From: Bacillus sp. B15-48
Lineage (GTDB): Bacteria > Bacillota > Bacilli > Bacillales > Cytobacillaceae
DNA: 64,000 nt
Direction: 5' to 3'
NCBI RefSeq assembly: GCF_016879755.1
Contig: NZ_WOFU01000008.1
Span: 1-64,000, forward strand
Under the pieces are notes generated by a model, which made no database searches, was not told the origin of the DNA, and was given only the letters and a program-made list of their open reading frames with translations. Both the position numbers and the translations under genes were made by a program. Positions 33,384 to 40,860 of this stretch are shown here, piece after piece. Each line of letters opens with the position of its first letter. Position 1 is the first letter of the stretch.

Positions 33384-33935
33384 GTGAAAATAAAAATCCT
33401 TGCGGTTACTATATTGGTTGCCATTGTATTGGCTGCTTGTAGTGCGGGAAATACTAATGACGGAAACTCTGCGCAAGAAATTGAAACGGAAAACATTAAA
33501 GAAGTAGTGCGTGATTACAGTGAAGGTAACATTAAAAATCAGTCCGCTTCAATTACATCTCAAAAACTCATTGTGACTGATAGTGAAAAAGGTGAGTTAA
33601 CTTATGACTTACCTGAGGACGAGTTTTTTGTTTCTATTGCTCCTTACGTCAATCAAACCCATCCTTGAACGAATCATAGCTTGACAGGTTGTCAAGGAGA
33701 AATGGTGGGAGAAGAGTTTGACGTATATATTGAAGACACAGATGGAACCGTAATAATAGATGAAGCAATGAAAGCTCAGCCTAACGGGTTTATTGACTTA
33801 TGGCTACCTCGGGATAAAAACTACCGCATAATAATTGCTCATGACGGAAAAATCGTCGAGTCAGAGTTTTCTACGTTTAAAAATGACGGCACTTGCATTA
33901 CAACGATGCAGTTAACAGAAAACAAAAATGCTTAA
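33384..33935 (+). CDS. cueP: CueP-like periplasmic copper-binding lipoprotein with in-frame TGA
   Basis: A lipoprotein signal (ILAVTILVAIVLAAC) leads into a CueP-type domain: LPEDEFFVSIAPYVNQTHP, then TGA at 33666-33668, then TNHSLTGCQGEMVGEEFDVYIED, FIDLWLPRDKNYRIII and NDGTCITTMQL in the same frame. In the family, THP is followed by Cys (THPC...HSLTxC), part of a conserved Cys set, so the TGA replaces a Cys codon. A perfect 7-bp stem, CTTGACA-GGT-TGTCAAG, starts 11 bases after the TGA. Either the gene carries a nonsense mutation or the codon is read as selenocysteine. The GTG start lies behind AGGAGG. No other lesion is seen in 183 codons. Confidence 0.75.
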
Positions 33936-33961
33936 ATAGCCGGTAATTAGTTAGATTTGGG

Positions 33962-33998
33962 AAAAGAGTAATTTCTAAAAGGAATTACTCTTTTTTCA
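33962..33998. terminator. Terminator after cueP
   Basis: AAAAGAGTAATT / AATTACTCTTTT with T6. It lies between convergent genes and probably works both ways. Confidence 0.88.
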
Positions 33999-33999
33999 A

Positions 34000-34527
34000 T
34001 TATTTTTGTTTCTTACTAGAAAAACCAGTGATACAAAAGCAGGTTATGAAGGCTACAAGTGTAACGAAAATACCGATAAATAACCCGATAAATTGCATAA
34101 AGTTGTCATCATATGGAGTATCGGGTTCAATGTTAAAGATCATATAAGTGAATAGAAGCGTGAGAACAAGATAAAAGCTACTACCGATCAGTCCTTGCAG
34201 CAGTCGCTCTTTCCACTCACCTCTCCAGGATTTATGTATCACAATCCATAAATATAAACTCGATAAAACGGCTGCTATCATTACAAACAAATGTAAGAAA
34301 GGGATTAATAAAAATCCAGCTCCAAAAATGAGCAGGAGCGCTGAACTAAATAATAAAGCGTTTAAAACGAATAAAAATTCGCCACTTTTCCATGGATTTT
34401 GAAACCAATTTGCTCCTGATAATTTTCTAACTAGAATTGAATCTGAGCTAATTAGTTTCAATACTAAATTCCTATTTAATAGTAAAATAAGTACTACGAT
34501 GAATCCGACAAATAAATAGAGTGTCAT
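34000..34527 (-). CDS. Membrane protein, unknown function
   Basis: About 175 residues with five hydrophobic segments (LYLFVGFIVVLILLL; FLFVLNALLFSSALLLIFGAG; FLLIPFLHLFVMIAAVLSSLYLW; LIGSSFYLVLTLLFTYMIF; FIGLFIGIFVTLVAFITCFCITG). It ends in a Lys-rich tail. AAGGGA fits the ATG at 34527 best; the TTG at 34545 overlaps this site. I do not recognise a family. It is a single gene next to an XRE/DUF2975 pair. Confidence 0.6.
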   Translation of the reverse strand: MTLYLFVGFIVVLILLLNRNLVLKLISSDSILVRKLSGANWFQNPWKSGEFLFVLNALLFSSALLLIFGAGFLLIPFLHLFVMIAAVLSSLYLWIVIHKSWRGEWKERLLQGLIGSSFYLVLTLLFTYMIFNIEPDTPYDDNFMQFIGLFIGIFVTLVAFITCFCITGFSSKKQK

Positions 34528-34692
34528 TATTTTCATTCCCTTCAACTATGATTTACACTGGGGTGTACATCTTGGAAGAAAAGTATGTTATCTTTTTTCT
34601 GGTTATGTTATTGATTACTAATTATGAGTTACGGTAAATTCTCCACGTGCTTTTGATACGCAAAGTCGAACTGAAAATTCGCTCTACTTCTT

Positions 34693-34914
34693 TTAACCTT
34701 CATCGTTAATATCATTTCTGTACTCCAAAATATCACCGGGCTGACAATCTAATGCTTTACAAATTGCCTCTAACGTGGATAATCTAATCGCTTTTGCCTT
34801 TCCATTTTTTAATATTGAAAGATTAGCCATCGTTATTCCAACTCTTTCTGAAAGTTCTGTTACGCTCATTTTTCGTTTCGCTAGCATCACATCAATATTG
34901 ATTATAATAGCCAT
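34693..34914 (-). CDS. XRE-type helix-turn-helix regulator (YozG-like)
   Basis: The 73-residue protein is almost entirely a Cro/CI helix-turn-helix: MLAKRKMSVTELSERVGITMANLSILKNGKAKAIRLSTLEAICKALDCQPGDILEY. It follows the DUF2975 membrane gene by 9 bases on the same strand, the standard pairing of YoaS/YozG-type genes in Bacillus. Such small regulators probably control their own operon with the membrane partner. Confidence 0.85.
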   Translation of the reverse strand: MAIIINIDVMLAKRKMSVTELSERVGITMANLSILKNGKAKAIRLSTLEAICKALDCQPGDILEYRNDINDEG

Positions 34915-34923
34915 GTAATCACC

Positions 34924-35400
34924 TCAGATTGTCAAATCATTTTCTGATTTTATTTTGAGTGCACTTAATAACAGTTCCTGAAGAACGGCAGCAAAGAATG
35001 CTATTGTTAAGGATGTAAAAATGATCGACAATCCTATAATTGCAATTCCTGGATGCATTGCGTTATTAGTAATAAGTAAAATACCTCCTAGTATGTATAA
35101 GGTAGTGATTGCTATGGCACAGCTCTTTATATGTCGTAACGAATTTACAGCGAGTGCTGAAAAAGCATTTTTACTTTCAATATAACGTAATAGCTTTAAC
35201 GCTTGATACAGTGCAAAAGTAAATGGAATCGCTGTAATAGCTAACCCTATATGAACAGGCAATCTTAAATAAGCATACTCTGGATACATCTCAACCGTTT
35301 TTCTTCCCGACCACGGTAACCAGTAAATGCATAAAGTGAGCACTACGATCCAAATAATGAAAATGGCCAACTTTAAAAACGTTATTTTCCCTCGTTTCAT
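34924..35400 (-). CDS. DUF2975 membrane protein (YoaS-like)
   Basis: About 158 residues and four membrane spans: LKLAIFIIWIVVLTLCIYWLPW, LPVHIGLAITAIPFTFALYQA, CAIAITTLYILGGILLI and IAIIGLSIIFTSLTIAFFAAVLQELL. The ALKLLRYIESKNAFSALAVNSLRHIKSCA block between spans 2 and 3 is the DUF2975 signature. GAGGTG lies just before the ATG at 35400; the ATG at 35412 overlaps it. It forms an operon with the XRE regulator. Confidence 0.82.
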   Translation of the reverse strand: MKRGKITFLKLAIFIIWIVVLTLCIYWLPWSGRKTVEMYPEYAYLRLPVHIGLAITAIPFTFALYQALKLLRYIESKNAFSALAVNSLRHIKSCAIAITTLYILGGILLITNNAMHPGIAIIGLSIIFTSLTIAFFAAVLQELLLSALKIKSENDLTI

Positions 35401-35603
35401 ACAGCACCTCATTTTTTATTGTTGGCTGTATCATAATATATTATTTATCGTTTTACAATAAATAAATATTAAAATAAAACAAATATTTATTAATTTGATA
35501 ACGACTAGTAAAATAAAGATAGTAAGAAACGTTAGGGCATAAACGAATAAAAATTTTGTATATAAAGCAACGTGATAAAATAAGGACAAAAGGAGGTTCC
35601 TGA

Positions 35604-35804
35604 ATGGTTATACAATCGAATATGTCCTCTAATGCAATTATTGAAGTTTGGGGTGAAACAGAAGATGTTTTTAAAAAATATAATGTTCCACGTACAAGTC
35701 AAACATTAGAAACATTAGTTGAAAGCGAACTTTTGCCTTTTCTTCTTAAAGATTTGAATTCCATTGTTGGTAGCTCTACAGCGACTTGCATAGAAGGAGG
35801 CTGA
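35604..35804 (+). CDS. Small protein with DUF1858-like start, unknown
   Basis: 66 residues with a strong AGGAGG site. The part NAIIEVWGETEDVFKKYNVPRTSQTLETLV is like the short DUF1858 helical domain, which often partners with iron-sulfur or hybrid-cluster proteins. A single Cys is near the end (STATCIEGG). The resemblance is weak. It is a one-gene unit with its own terminator. Confidence 0.5.
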   Translation: MVIQSNMSSNAIIEVWGETEDVFKKYNVPRTSQTLETLVESELLPFLLKDLNSIVGSSTATCIEGG

Positions 35805-35819
35805 CAAATGCCAACCAAA

Positions 35820-35848
35820 TAGGAGTAGGTTACTCCTAATCTTTTCTA
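35820..35848 (+). terminator. Terminator of small gene
   Basis: TAGGAGTA-GG-TTACTCCTA followed by ATCTTTTCT. Confidence 0.75.
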
Positions 35849-35876
35849 ACCTTGAATATAATGCTAATTTGTTGAA

Positions 35877-35917
35877 AAAAAGACGGCGCAAAAGTGAATT
35901 TTTGGAGCCGTCTTTTA
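35877..35917. terminator. Second terminator
   Basis: AAAAGACGGC / GCCGTCTTTT with a 21-base loop and T/A runs on both sides. Confidence 0.7.
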
Positions 35918-36016
35918 AATTTATCGGTCTCTGTTTGTTAGCTTGCTGAAGGGAAATTTCAAACCACCACTAAGACGTGTATTATTAAAGGGGGAAAAAC
36001 TTTGCTCATTGTTTCT

Positions 36017-36055
36017 AATTTCTCGATAAAATCTCAACATTTTTCGTCTAAGATG
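36017..36055 (+). repeat. Orphan copy of the two-component promoter box
   Basis: The stretch from TTTCTCGATAAAATCTCAAC through ATTTTTCGTCTA is identical to 53978-54009, upstream of the histidine kinase gene. The direct repeat TCTCGAT / TCTCAAC has 11-base spacing. Here the -10 reads TAAGAT instead of TATGAT and no gene follows, so it is a relic or decoy. Confidence 0.65.
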
Positions 36056-36138
36056 CCATACTATTACCAATGTCAAAAACCGGCTTTCCTTAGAGCTAAA
36101 AATACAACTTCGGTTTTTCACCCAATCAAAACTTTTTA

Positions 36139-36861
36139 TTAAGATACCATCGTTTTCTTTTGCGCGCTTTTTGCAGGTTGAAATGTATTGTTTTTATAGA
36201 AATAGATCATTTCTAATATACTGATACATAAAATCAACCAAACAATTCCAGCCATGTAGCCAGCCAATACATCGGAAGGATAATGCACTCCCAAGTAAAT
36301 ACGACTAATCCCGATTAATAAAATCATGAACCCAAACAAAATGCCCCAGCCTAACTTTGTAAGAGGTTTGTACTTACTTCGTATCACTAAATAGCCTAAA
36401 AAACCGTAATAAGTTATACTCCCCATTGAATGGCCACTAGGAAAACTGAATCCATCCGCCTCGGCGATTCGATTGACGTTGGGACGTTCTCTTTCAAAAT
36501 AGTTTTTTAACCAAAGATTTAATAGACCTCCTCCTGCTACAGCAAGGAAATTAAATAGCATGCCCCATACATCTTTACGTTTTACGTATAGCCAAATCAT
36601 ACTGATCATAAGAAGAAGGCCAAACATAAGAATGGTTCCCGTTTCTGTTATAAAAAGCATGAATCGATCCATTGCTGGTGAAGCATACATTCTGACAGTA
36701 TCAATCACCTTCTGATCAAAGAGAAATGATTTTGTTTCAATTAATTCACTTGATAAAAGAATAAATATGTATAAACAAGCACTAGAAACTACTAAACCCG
36801 TCATTCCCCAAATGGTAACAAGAGGGGGGATAGCCAAACATTTTATATGTTTGCGAAACAA
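36139..36861 (-). CDS. PAP2-superfamily membrane phosphatase
   Basis: The 240-residue, six-span protein has the three PAP2 motifs: KNYFERERP (KX6RP), SFPSGHSMG (PSGH) and SRIYLGVHYPSDVLAG (SRX5HX3D). It would cleave a lipid phosphate or undecaprenyl pyrophosphate at the outer membrane face. It ends with a Lys-rich tail inside the cell. It lies alone, divergent from lspA. Alternatives include a phosphatidylglycerophosphatase. Confidence 0.9.
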   Translation of the reverse strand: MFRKHIKCLAIPPLVTIWGMTGLVVSSACLYIFILLSSELIETKSFLFDQKVIDTVRMYASPAMDRFMLFITETGTILMFGLLLMISMIWLYVKRKDVWGMLFNFLAVAGGGLLNLWLKNYFERERPNVNRIAEADGFSFPSGHSMGSITYYGFLGYLVIRSKYKPLTKLGWGILFGFMILLIGISRIYLGVHYPSDVLAGYMAGIVWLILCISILEMIYFYKNNTFQPAKSAQKKTMVS

Positions 36862-37131
36862 TGTACATCACTCCTCTCTAATGACCTTTAAATTATAGCA
36901 TACAGATTGTAAAGGTTAGCACTTACACTAGCGACAGTTTCTTTAATAAACTTAATATAAAAATGGTACGAAATACTTGGAATGTCCTAAGGCAGACACA
37001 TTAGATAAATAAAAAGCTGAGAGCCATACCTTCGAGTGTCTACATCATTAGAGCTTCATAATAGACTAGAAAAAAGCTATTGACTATACTCATAACTAGC
37101 AAATTAACTCGATAAGAAGGAAGGGCTATAT

Positions 37132-37593
37132 ATGCTATTTTATGTAATTGCAGTTTTCGTTATTGTGATGGACCAGCTTTCTAAATATCTAATTCGGTTC
37201 TACATTGATATCAATGAAACATTTACATTGTGGGGAATACAACTGACACATATCGAAAATAGCGGGATGGCAGGGGGGTTACTTCCAGGCTATGCACGGC
37301 TCTTCGGCATTGTGGCTGTGTTGTTCGTTATAGGTGTTTTATATTTACGCAGAACAGGAGAAATGAGCGGTACGCTCATCGATTGTAGTTTTGGATTTCT
37401 AGTCGGAGGAGCAATTGGAAATGGCATCGATCGACTTTTGTTTGGGCAGGTGACAGATTTTATCACTCGCTCAGGCGGAATTCTTAACTTGGCCGATCAT
37501 GCTATCGAGATAGGGGTGGTACTGTTAATTATTTATGGAATCGTTGACTGGTTGAAAAATAAGCCTAGATCTTTCTGCAAAAGCACTGAATAA
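37132..37593 (+). CDS. lspA: Lipoprotein signal peptidase (LspA paralog)
   Basis: The 153-residue, four-span protein has the LspA motifs: VMDQLSKYLI, IENSGMAGGLLPG (NxGxxxG), GGAIGNGIDRLLFGQVTDFI with the first catalytic Asp, and GGILNLADHAIEIGV with the second Asp. It would cut the signal from prolipoproteins. The housekeeping lspA sits with rluD/pyrR in Bacillus; this one stands alone near metal-related lipoprotein genes. Together with the Lgt paralog at 60134 it resembles accessory lspB/lgt pairs of copper islands. Confidence 0.9.
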   Translation: MLFYVIAVFVIVMDQLSKYLIRFYIDINETFTLWGIQLTHIENSGMAGGLLPGYARLFGIVAVLFVIGVLYLRRTGEMSGTLIDCSFGFLVGGAIGNGIDRLLFGQVTDFITRSGGILNLADHAIEIGVVLLIIYGIVDWLKNKPRSFCKSTE

Positions 37594-37644
37594 CTAACTA
37601 ATTTAACATATGCCACATTTACAAGGAGAAACGTTCGGACAAAA

Positions 37645-37794
37645 CTTAAAGAAAACAACGGCAACAAAACAATTGAAATCGATATCGCTAAACACCGATA
37701 CAGACCTGTCGGAACAGTGAAGCTCCTATATGATAAGGAAATCGGTGATTTTTATGACGTCGGTGGGGAAAGAGTAGGGAGAGTGAATCTTTGA
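37645..37794 (+). pseudogene. 3' fragment of a second phage-type dnaB
   Basis: The frame reads ENNGNKTIEIDIAKHRYRPVGTVKLL, then YDKEIGDFYDVGGERVGRVNL-stop. It matches the last 45 codons of the broken dnaB at 6.2 kb. Everything upstream is missing. The same repeat follows it as at 6335. Confidence 0.85.
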
Positions 37795-37889
37795 AGAGAA
37801 CGCCCAATGTAGTCATTTTGACGGCAACCGATTCTCCCTTCCCGTGGAACATCGCTGTGAAACAAGATTCTTCGGGGCGTCACTGTGAC
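37795..37889 (+). repeat. Post-dnaB repeat element, copy 2, ending in GTCACTGTGAC
   Basis: About 95 bases match 6335-6439, ending TTCGGGGCGTCACTGTGAC. Immediately after the palindrome, a hemA fragment begins. Confidence 0.75.
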
Positions 37890-38394
37890 GGAATACAAGC
37901 TTCGAAATGGAAAGCCATTATTAATGATTGATATGGCGCTAACACGTGATATCGACCCTAATTTAGAAGGAACAGACAATATCTTTTTGTATAATATTGA
38001 TGATCTTCAAGATATCATCGATACAAATCTACAAGAACGGACAGAAGCAGCTGAGAAAATTTTGACCATGATTGAAGGGGAACTTAATGAGTTTAAACAT
38101 TGGGTAAATTTATTAGAAGTAGTTCCGGTTATAACGGCACTTAATAAAAAAGCATCAATGATTCAAACGAGTACCTTAGAGAGCATTAAACGAAAGCTGC
38201 CTAATCTTACAGATCATGAAATCAAAATCATCGATAAGCATACGAAAAGTATTGTGAATCAATTTTTTAAAGATCCACTAATTAAACTTAAAGAAATAGC
38301 AAATTCATTTCACTTAGAAAAGGAGCTTGATGTCTTCATTAAAGTTTTTAATCTTGCAAACTCCTTAAAAGAAAATAATCAATCTGAACGTTGA
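37890..38394 (+). pseudogene. hemA: 3' half of glutamyl-tRNA reductase gene hemA
   Basis: About 165 codons match the C-terminal part of HemA: NGKPLLMIDMALTRDIDP, NIFLYNIDDLQDIIDTNLQER, MIEGELNEFKHWVNLLEVVPVITAL, LESIKRKLPNLTDHEIKIIDKHTKSIVNQFFKDPL. The N-terminal catalytic domain with the active Cys and most of the NADPH domain are missing. The conserved PRDIDP has become TRDIDP. It begins exactly where the GTCACTGTGAC repeat ends and has no ribosome site, so it is a truncated extra copy. The genuine hemA must be elsewhere. Confidence 0.88.
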
Positions 38395-38535
38395 CTTCTT
38401 AAGTATTTAAGAGCATGAAAGTTTCTTCACTAGTGTCAAGACTGCATGCAATCTCTCGTAAAAAAACCGACACTTCTATTACGGAATTATGTCGTTCTTT
38501 TAAAATATTAGACAATATTTGTTCAAAAAAAGGTA

Positions 38536-38583
38536 TTGACATCCAATGGATATTGTACTATAGTTATCTCGAATTTGAGATAA
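38536..38583 (+). promoter_or_regulatory. Promoter with MhqR-like operator (1)
   Basis: TTGACA (38536), 17-base spacer, TATAGT (38559), overlapping TTATCTCGAATTTGAGATAA at 38564-38583. This palindrome matches the MhqR (MarR family) operator type ATCTCGAATTCGAGAT. It faces only the remnant at 38713, so it is the promoter of a lost first copy of the isochorismatase gene. Confidence 0.75.
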
Positions 38584-38712
38584 CTAGTTTCGAGGGGATT
38601 TGATTCGAATCATACAAGATCGAGACTTTATCTTGAGAAGTTTATAAAGGAGGGTTGTTCGAATAATGATAGTGAAATGTACCAATAGATTAAAATAAAA
38701 ATGAATTATTGT

Positions 38713-38778
38713 GAAAGAACATGGTGGAGTAGGGATTCACTATGCAGAAGAAATGTTCGGTGCTAAAGAAGGGAAATA
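38713..38778 (+). pseudogene. 3' end of a duplicated isochorismatase-family gene
   Basis: About 66 bases repeat 39568-39642, the last codons of the intact hydrolase (HYAEEMFGAKEGK-stop), with a 9-base internal deletion. The rest of this copy is gone. Confidence 0.85.
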
Positions 38779-38800
38779 ATATAACATTATTTTTTGGTCA

Positions 38801-38820
38801 ATTATCTCGAATTTGAGAAT
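38801..38820 (+). promoter_or_regulatory. MhqR-like operator (2)
   Basis: TTATCTCGAATTTGAGAATT about 50 bases before the start of the isochorismatase-family gene. It differs from operator 1 only at the right end. Confidence 0.7.
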
Positions 38821-38871
38821 TGTCAATTAAGCGTAATTAATAAAAAACTATAAATGGAGAGTGTATTTACA

Positions 38872-39642
38872 ATGAAAAAAATATACAAAAAACTAACAGC
38901 ATTTGGAGTTGCGTTAACAATGGCACTTGGTGTTTTGAGTACTGGTGCATTTACTGAAAGTACAGGGACAAAAGCTGCCGCAAATGAAAAAGTCACGGCA
39001 AATGCAAAGACGACATCGGATATCTTAACTCCTGAGAATCATACATTATTGATGATTGATCATCAGCCACAGATGGCATTTGCGACGAATTCGCACGATA
39101 TGACATTGGTTCGCAATAATGTAGCTGGACTAGCAAAATCAGCAAAACTATTCAATGTACCAACTGTATTGTCTACGGTAGCAGCAGATACATTTAGCGG
39201 TCAAATCTTCCCAGAGATTAAAGAAGTATTCCCTAATCAAGAAATTATTGATCGTACTTCTATGAATGCTTGGGATGATCAAAAAGTTGTAGATGCAGTT
39301 GAAAAGACTAAAAAGAAAAAATTAGTTGTTGCAGGGCTTTGGACAGAGGTTTGTGTGGTAATGCCGGTTCTAGATGCACTTGAAGATGGATATGAAGTTT
39401 ACGTAGTGACAGATGCTTCAGGCGGTGTGACGACAGAAGCACATGATATGGCAATTGAGCGTATGATTCAAGCCGGTGCAACTCCAATTACTTGGATGCA
39501 ATATATGTTAGAATTGCAACGTGACTGGGCAAACCAAGAAACATATGTTGGGGCAATGTCTATTGCTAAAGAACATGGTGGTGCATACGGAGTAGGGATT
39601 CACTATGCAGAAGAAATGTTCGGTGCTAAAGAAGGTAAATAA
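38872..39642 (+). CDS. Exported isochorismatase-family cysteine hydrolase
   Basis: Residues 1-37 (MKKIYKKLTAFGVALTMALG then STGAFTESTGTKAAA) form a Sec signal peptide. The mature part is a YcaC-like isochorismatase-fold hydrolase: TLLMIDHQPQMAF with the catalytic Asp, the Lys-rich KTKKKKLVVAGLWTEVCVVMPVLDALEDGYEVYVVTDASGG with the nucleophile Cys in TEVCV, and a C-terminal helix region. Most family members are cytosolic, so a signal peptide is unusual. GGAGAGTG supports the ATG at 38872; the ATG at 38854 overlaps it. MhqR-like operators upstream suggest induction by quinones or other electrophiles. Confidence 0.85.
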   Translation: MKKIYKKLTAFGVALTMALGVLSTGAFTESTGTKAAANEKVTANAKTTSDILTPENHTLLMIDHQPQMAFATNSHDMTLVRNNVAGLAKSAKLFNVPTVLSTVAADTFSGQIFPEIKEVFPNQEIIDRTSMNAWDDQKVVDAVEKTKKKKLVVAGLWTEVCVVMPVLDALEDGYEVYVVTDASGGVTTEAHDMAIERMIQAGATPITWMQYMLELQRDWANQETYVGAMSIAKEHGGAYGVGIHYAEEMFGAKEGK

Positions 39643-39683
39643 TTAGCTTCAAAAAAATACCTATTTTCAACTAAAGAGACGGA

Positions 39684-39737
39684 AAGCACCTCAATTGTAG
39701 GCAAAACATAATCAATTGAAGGTGCTTTTCTTTTATT
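39684..39737 (+). terminator. Terminator of isochorismatase-family gene
   Basis: AAGCACCTCAATTG / CAATTGAAGGTGCTTTT, then CTTTT. Confidence 0.88.
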
Positions 39738-39927
39738 TTCATTTTCATTCGTATAGTAAAGAAGACAACCGTTTTTATGATCTAAATAGGCAGAAAAAAT
39801 GACAAAGACCTCTAGGGGGAACGATGAAATGACTAAAGATCTTTTAATACAGAATTAGTTATCACATTTTTTTCCAAATCTATTCAGGTAATAATATGGG
39901 GAACTTTAATTAAAAGGAGATGAGAGA

Positions 39928-40251
39928 ATGCCCATAGTCACTGTGCTCGGATATGGAACTTTTGAAGTCGAAAGAGGGAAAAAGTTGGTACTAGCATTAG
40001 AAGATAATGGTGTGAAGATCCTCCATCAGTGTGGTGGAAAGGCCAAATGTACAACTTGCAGGATAGAGATATTAGGTGGGGAATTTTGCGATTTATCTAA
40101 CATTGAAAAAAATGCTTTCGTTGAGAAAGGCATTTTTGATGACCATTTACGTTTATCCTGTCAAGTACGTGTGGATGGAGATGTAGAAGTCCGCCCAATT
40201 ATGACTGTTGAAAATTCCGGAATGGATCCAGGTCCGAGACCAGAAGAATAG
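39928..40251 (+). CDS. 2Fe-2S ferredoxin (adrenodoxin/FdxB type)
   Basis: The 107-residue protein has LHQCGGKAKCTTCRIEIL and LRLSCQVRVDGDVEVRP, giving the Cys-X5-Cys-X2-Cys...Cys set of plant/adrenodoxin-type 2Fe-2S ferredoxins. It would pass single electrons to an oxygenase or reductase. AAAAGGAGATGAGAG precedes the ATG. Neighbours do not show the partner. It is the kind of ferredoxin found next to electrophile and quinone stress genes in Bacillus, but this link is inference. Confidence 0.88.
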   Translation: MPIVTVLGYGTFEVERGKKLVLALEDNGVKILHQCGGKAKCTTCRIEILGGEFCDLSNIEKNAFVEKGIFDDHLRLSCQVRVDGDVEVRPIMTVENSGMDPGPRPEE

Positions 40252-40260
40252 GAAGCTTCC

Positions 40261-40406
40261 GATTATGGACTAGTGTAACGGTTAACATAGATGGAAAAAT
40301 GATTGAAGATTTTTCTAATGTCCAAGCTGCTGTTAAGCATCAAGCAAAACGAACAGTTCAAGTGGCAGGACTGGTAAAAATGCAAACCAGTAATCAAGCA
40401 AAATGA
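40261..40406 (+). pseudogene. Gene remnant of unknown type
   Basis: A frame without start codon at its head reads VTVNIDGKMIEDFSNVQAAV, then KHQAKRTVQVAGLVKMQTSNQ and a stop. VTVNIDGK recalls the first strand of many iron-sulfur or molybdopterin proteins, but the match is too short to name. No ribosome site. Confidence 0.3.
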
Positions 40407-40588
40407 ATAATATATTTGAAAGCAGCTGTAGCCAAACTGTACGAACATAGGGTTTAGATACAGTATTTTTCACCTTAAATATAAAAGGACTATGGATTAA
40501 AACAATGGAAAGAAAAGGTGTAAAAAAACGTACCCCTTAACCAACTTCAACAAAGAACAATAAACTTTCATTAATTAGTCACATTTTA

Positions 40589-40634
40589 TTGACAATTAAA
40601 AGATAAGAGTTTATTGTGGTTACATTAAGTCACC
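40589..40634 (+). promoter_or_regulatory. glpX promoter with GGTTACAT box
   Basis: TTGACA (40589), 17-base spacer, TATTGT (40612), then GGTTACATTAAGTCAC. The same order and spacing occur at 43913-43957 before the pentose-phosphate operon. Confidence 0.7.
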
Positions 40635-40703
40635 TGATTACAATAATGTAATTTAATAAAGGACTTTATACATTGGAATATACAAATCACATTTTTTTAT
40701 CCT

Positions 40704-40725
40704 AATATCTTTAATTAGAGATATT
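40704..40725 (+). promoter_or_regulatory. MhqR-like operator (3) before glpX
   Basis: AATATCT-TTAATTAG-AGATATT, with 7-base arms. The preceding ATTTTTTTATCC is also shared with operator 4. It is less like the MhqR core than copies 1, 2 and 4. Confidence 0.5.
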
Positions 40726-40860
40726 TTAATCAGAGATAAAGAGGGTAGGGCAAAACATAGCATAAGATAATCGTTGATTGAATGAATTTCGAACAAACGT
40801 CATTTCTGACTAAATATAAACGAAGGAAAAAAGATCAAAACTAGAAGGGAGAATGAAATT

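Noticed and set aside
35921-36121. 66-codon minus-strand frame
   Set aside because: It runs through the regulator box and a terminator side, with no ribosome site.
38415-38603. 62-codon plus-strand frame
   Set aside because: It runs across a clear -35/-10 promoter and operator, so it is not likely to be translated.
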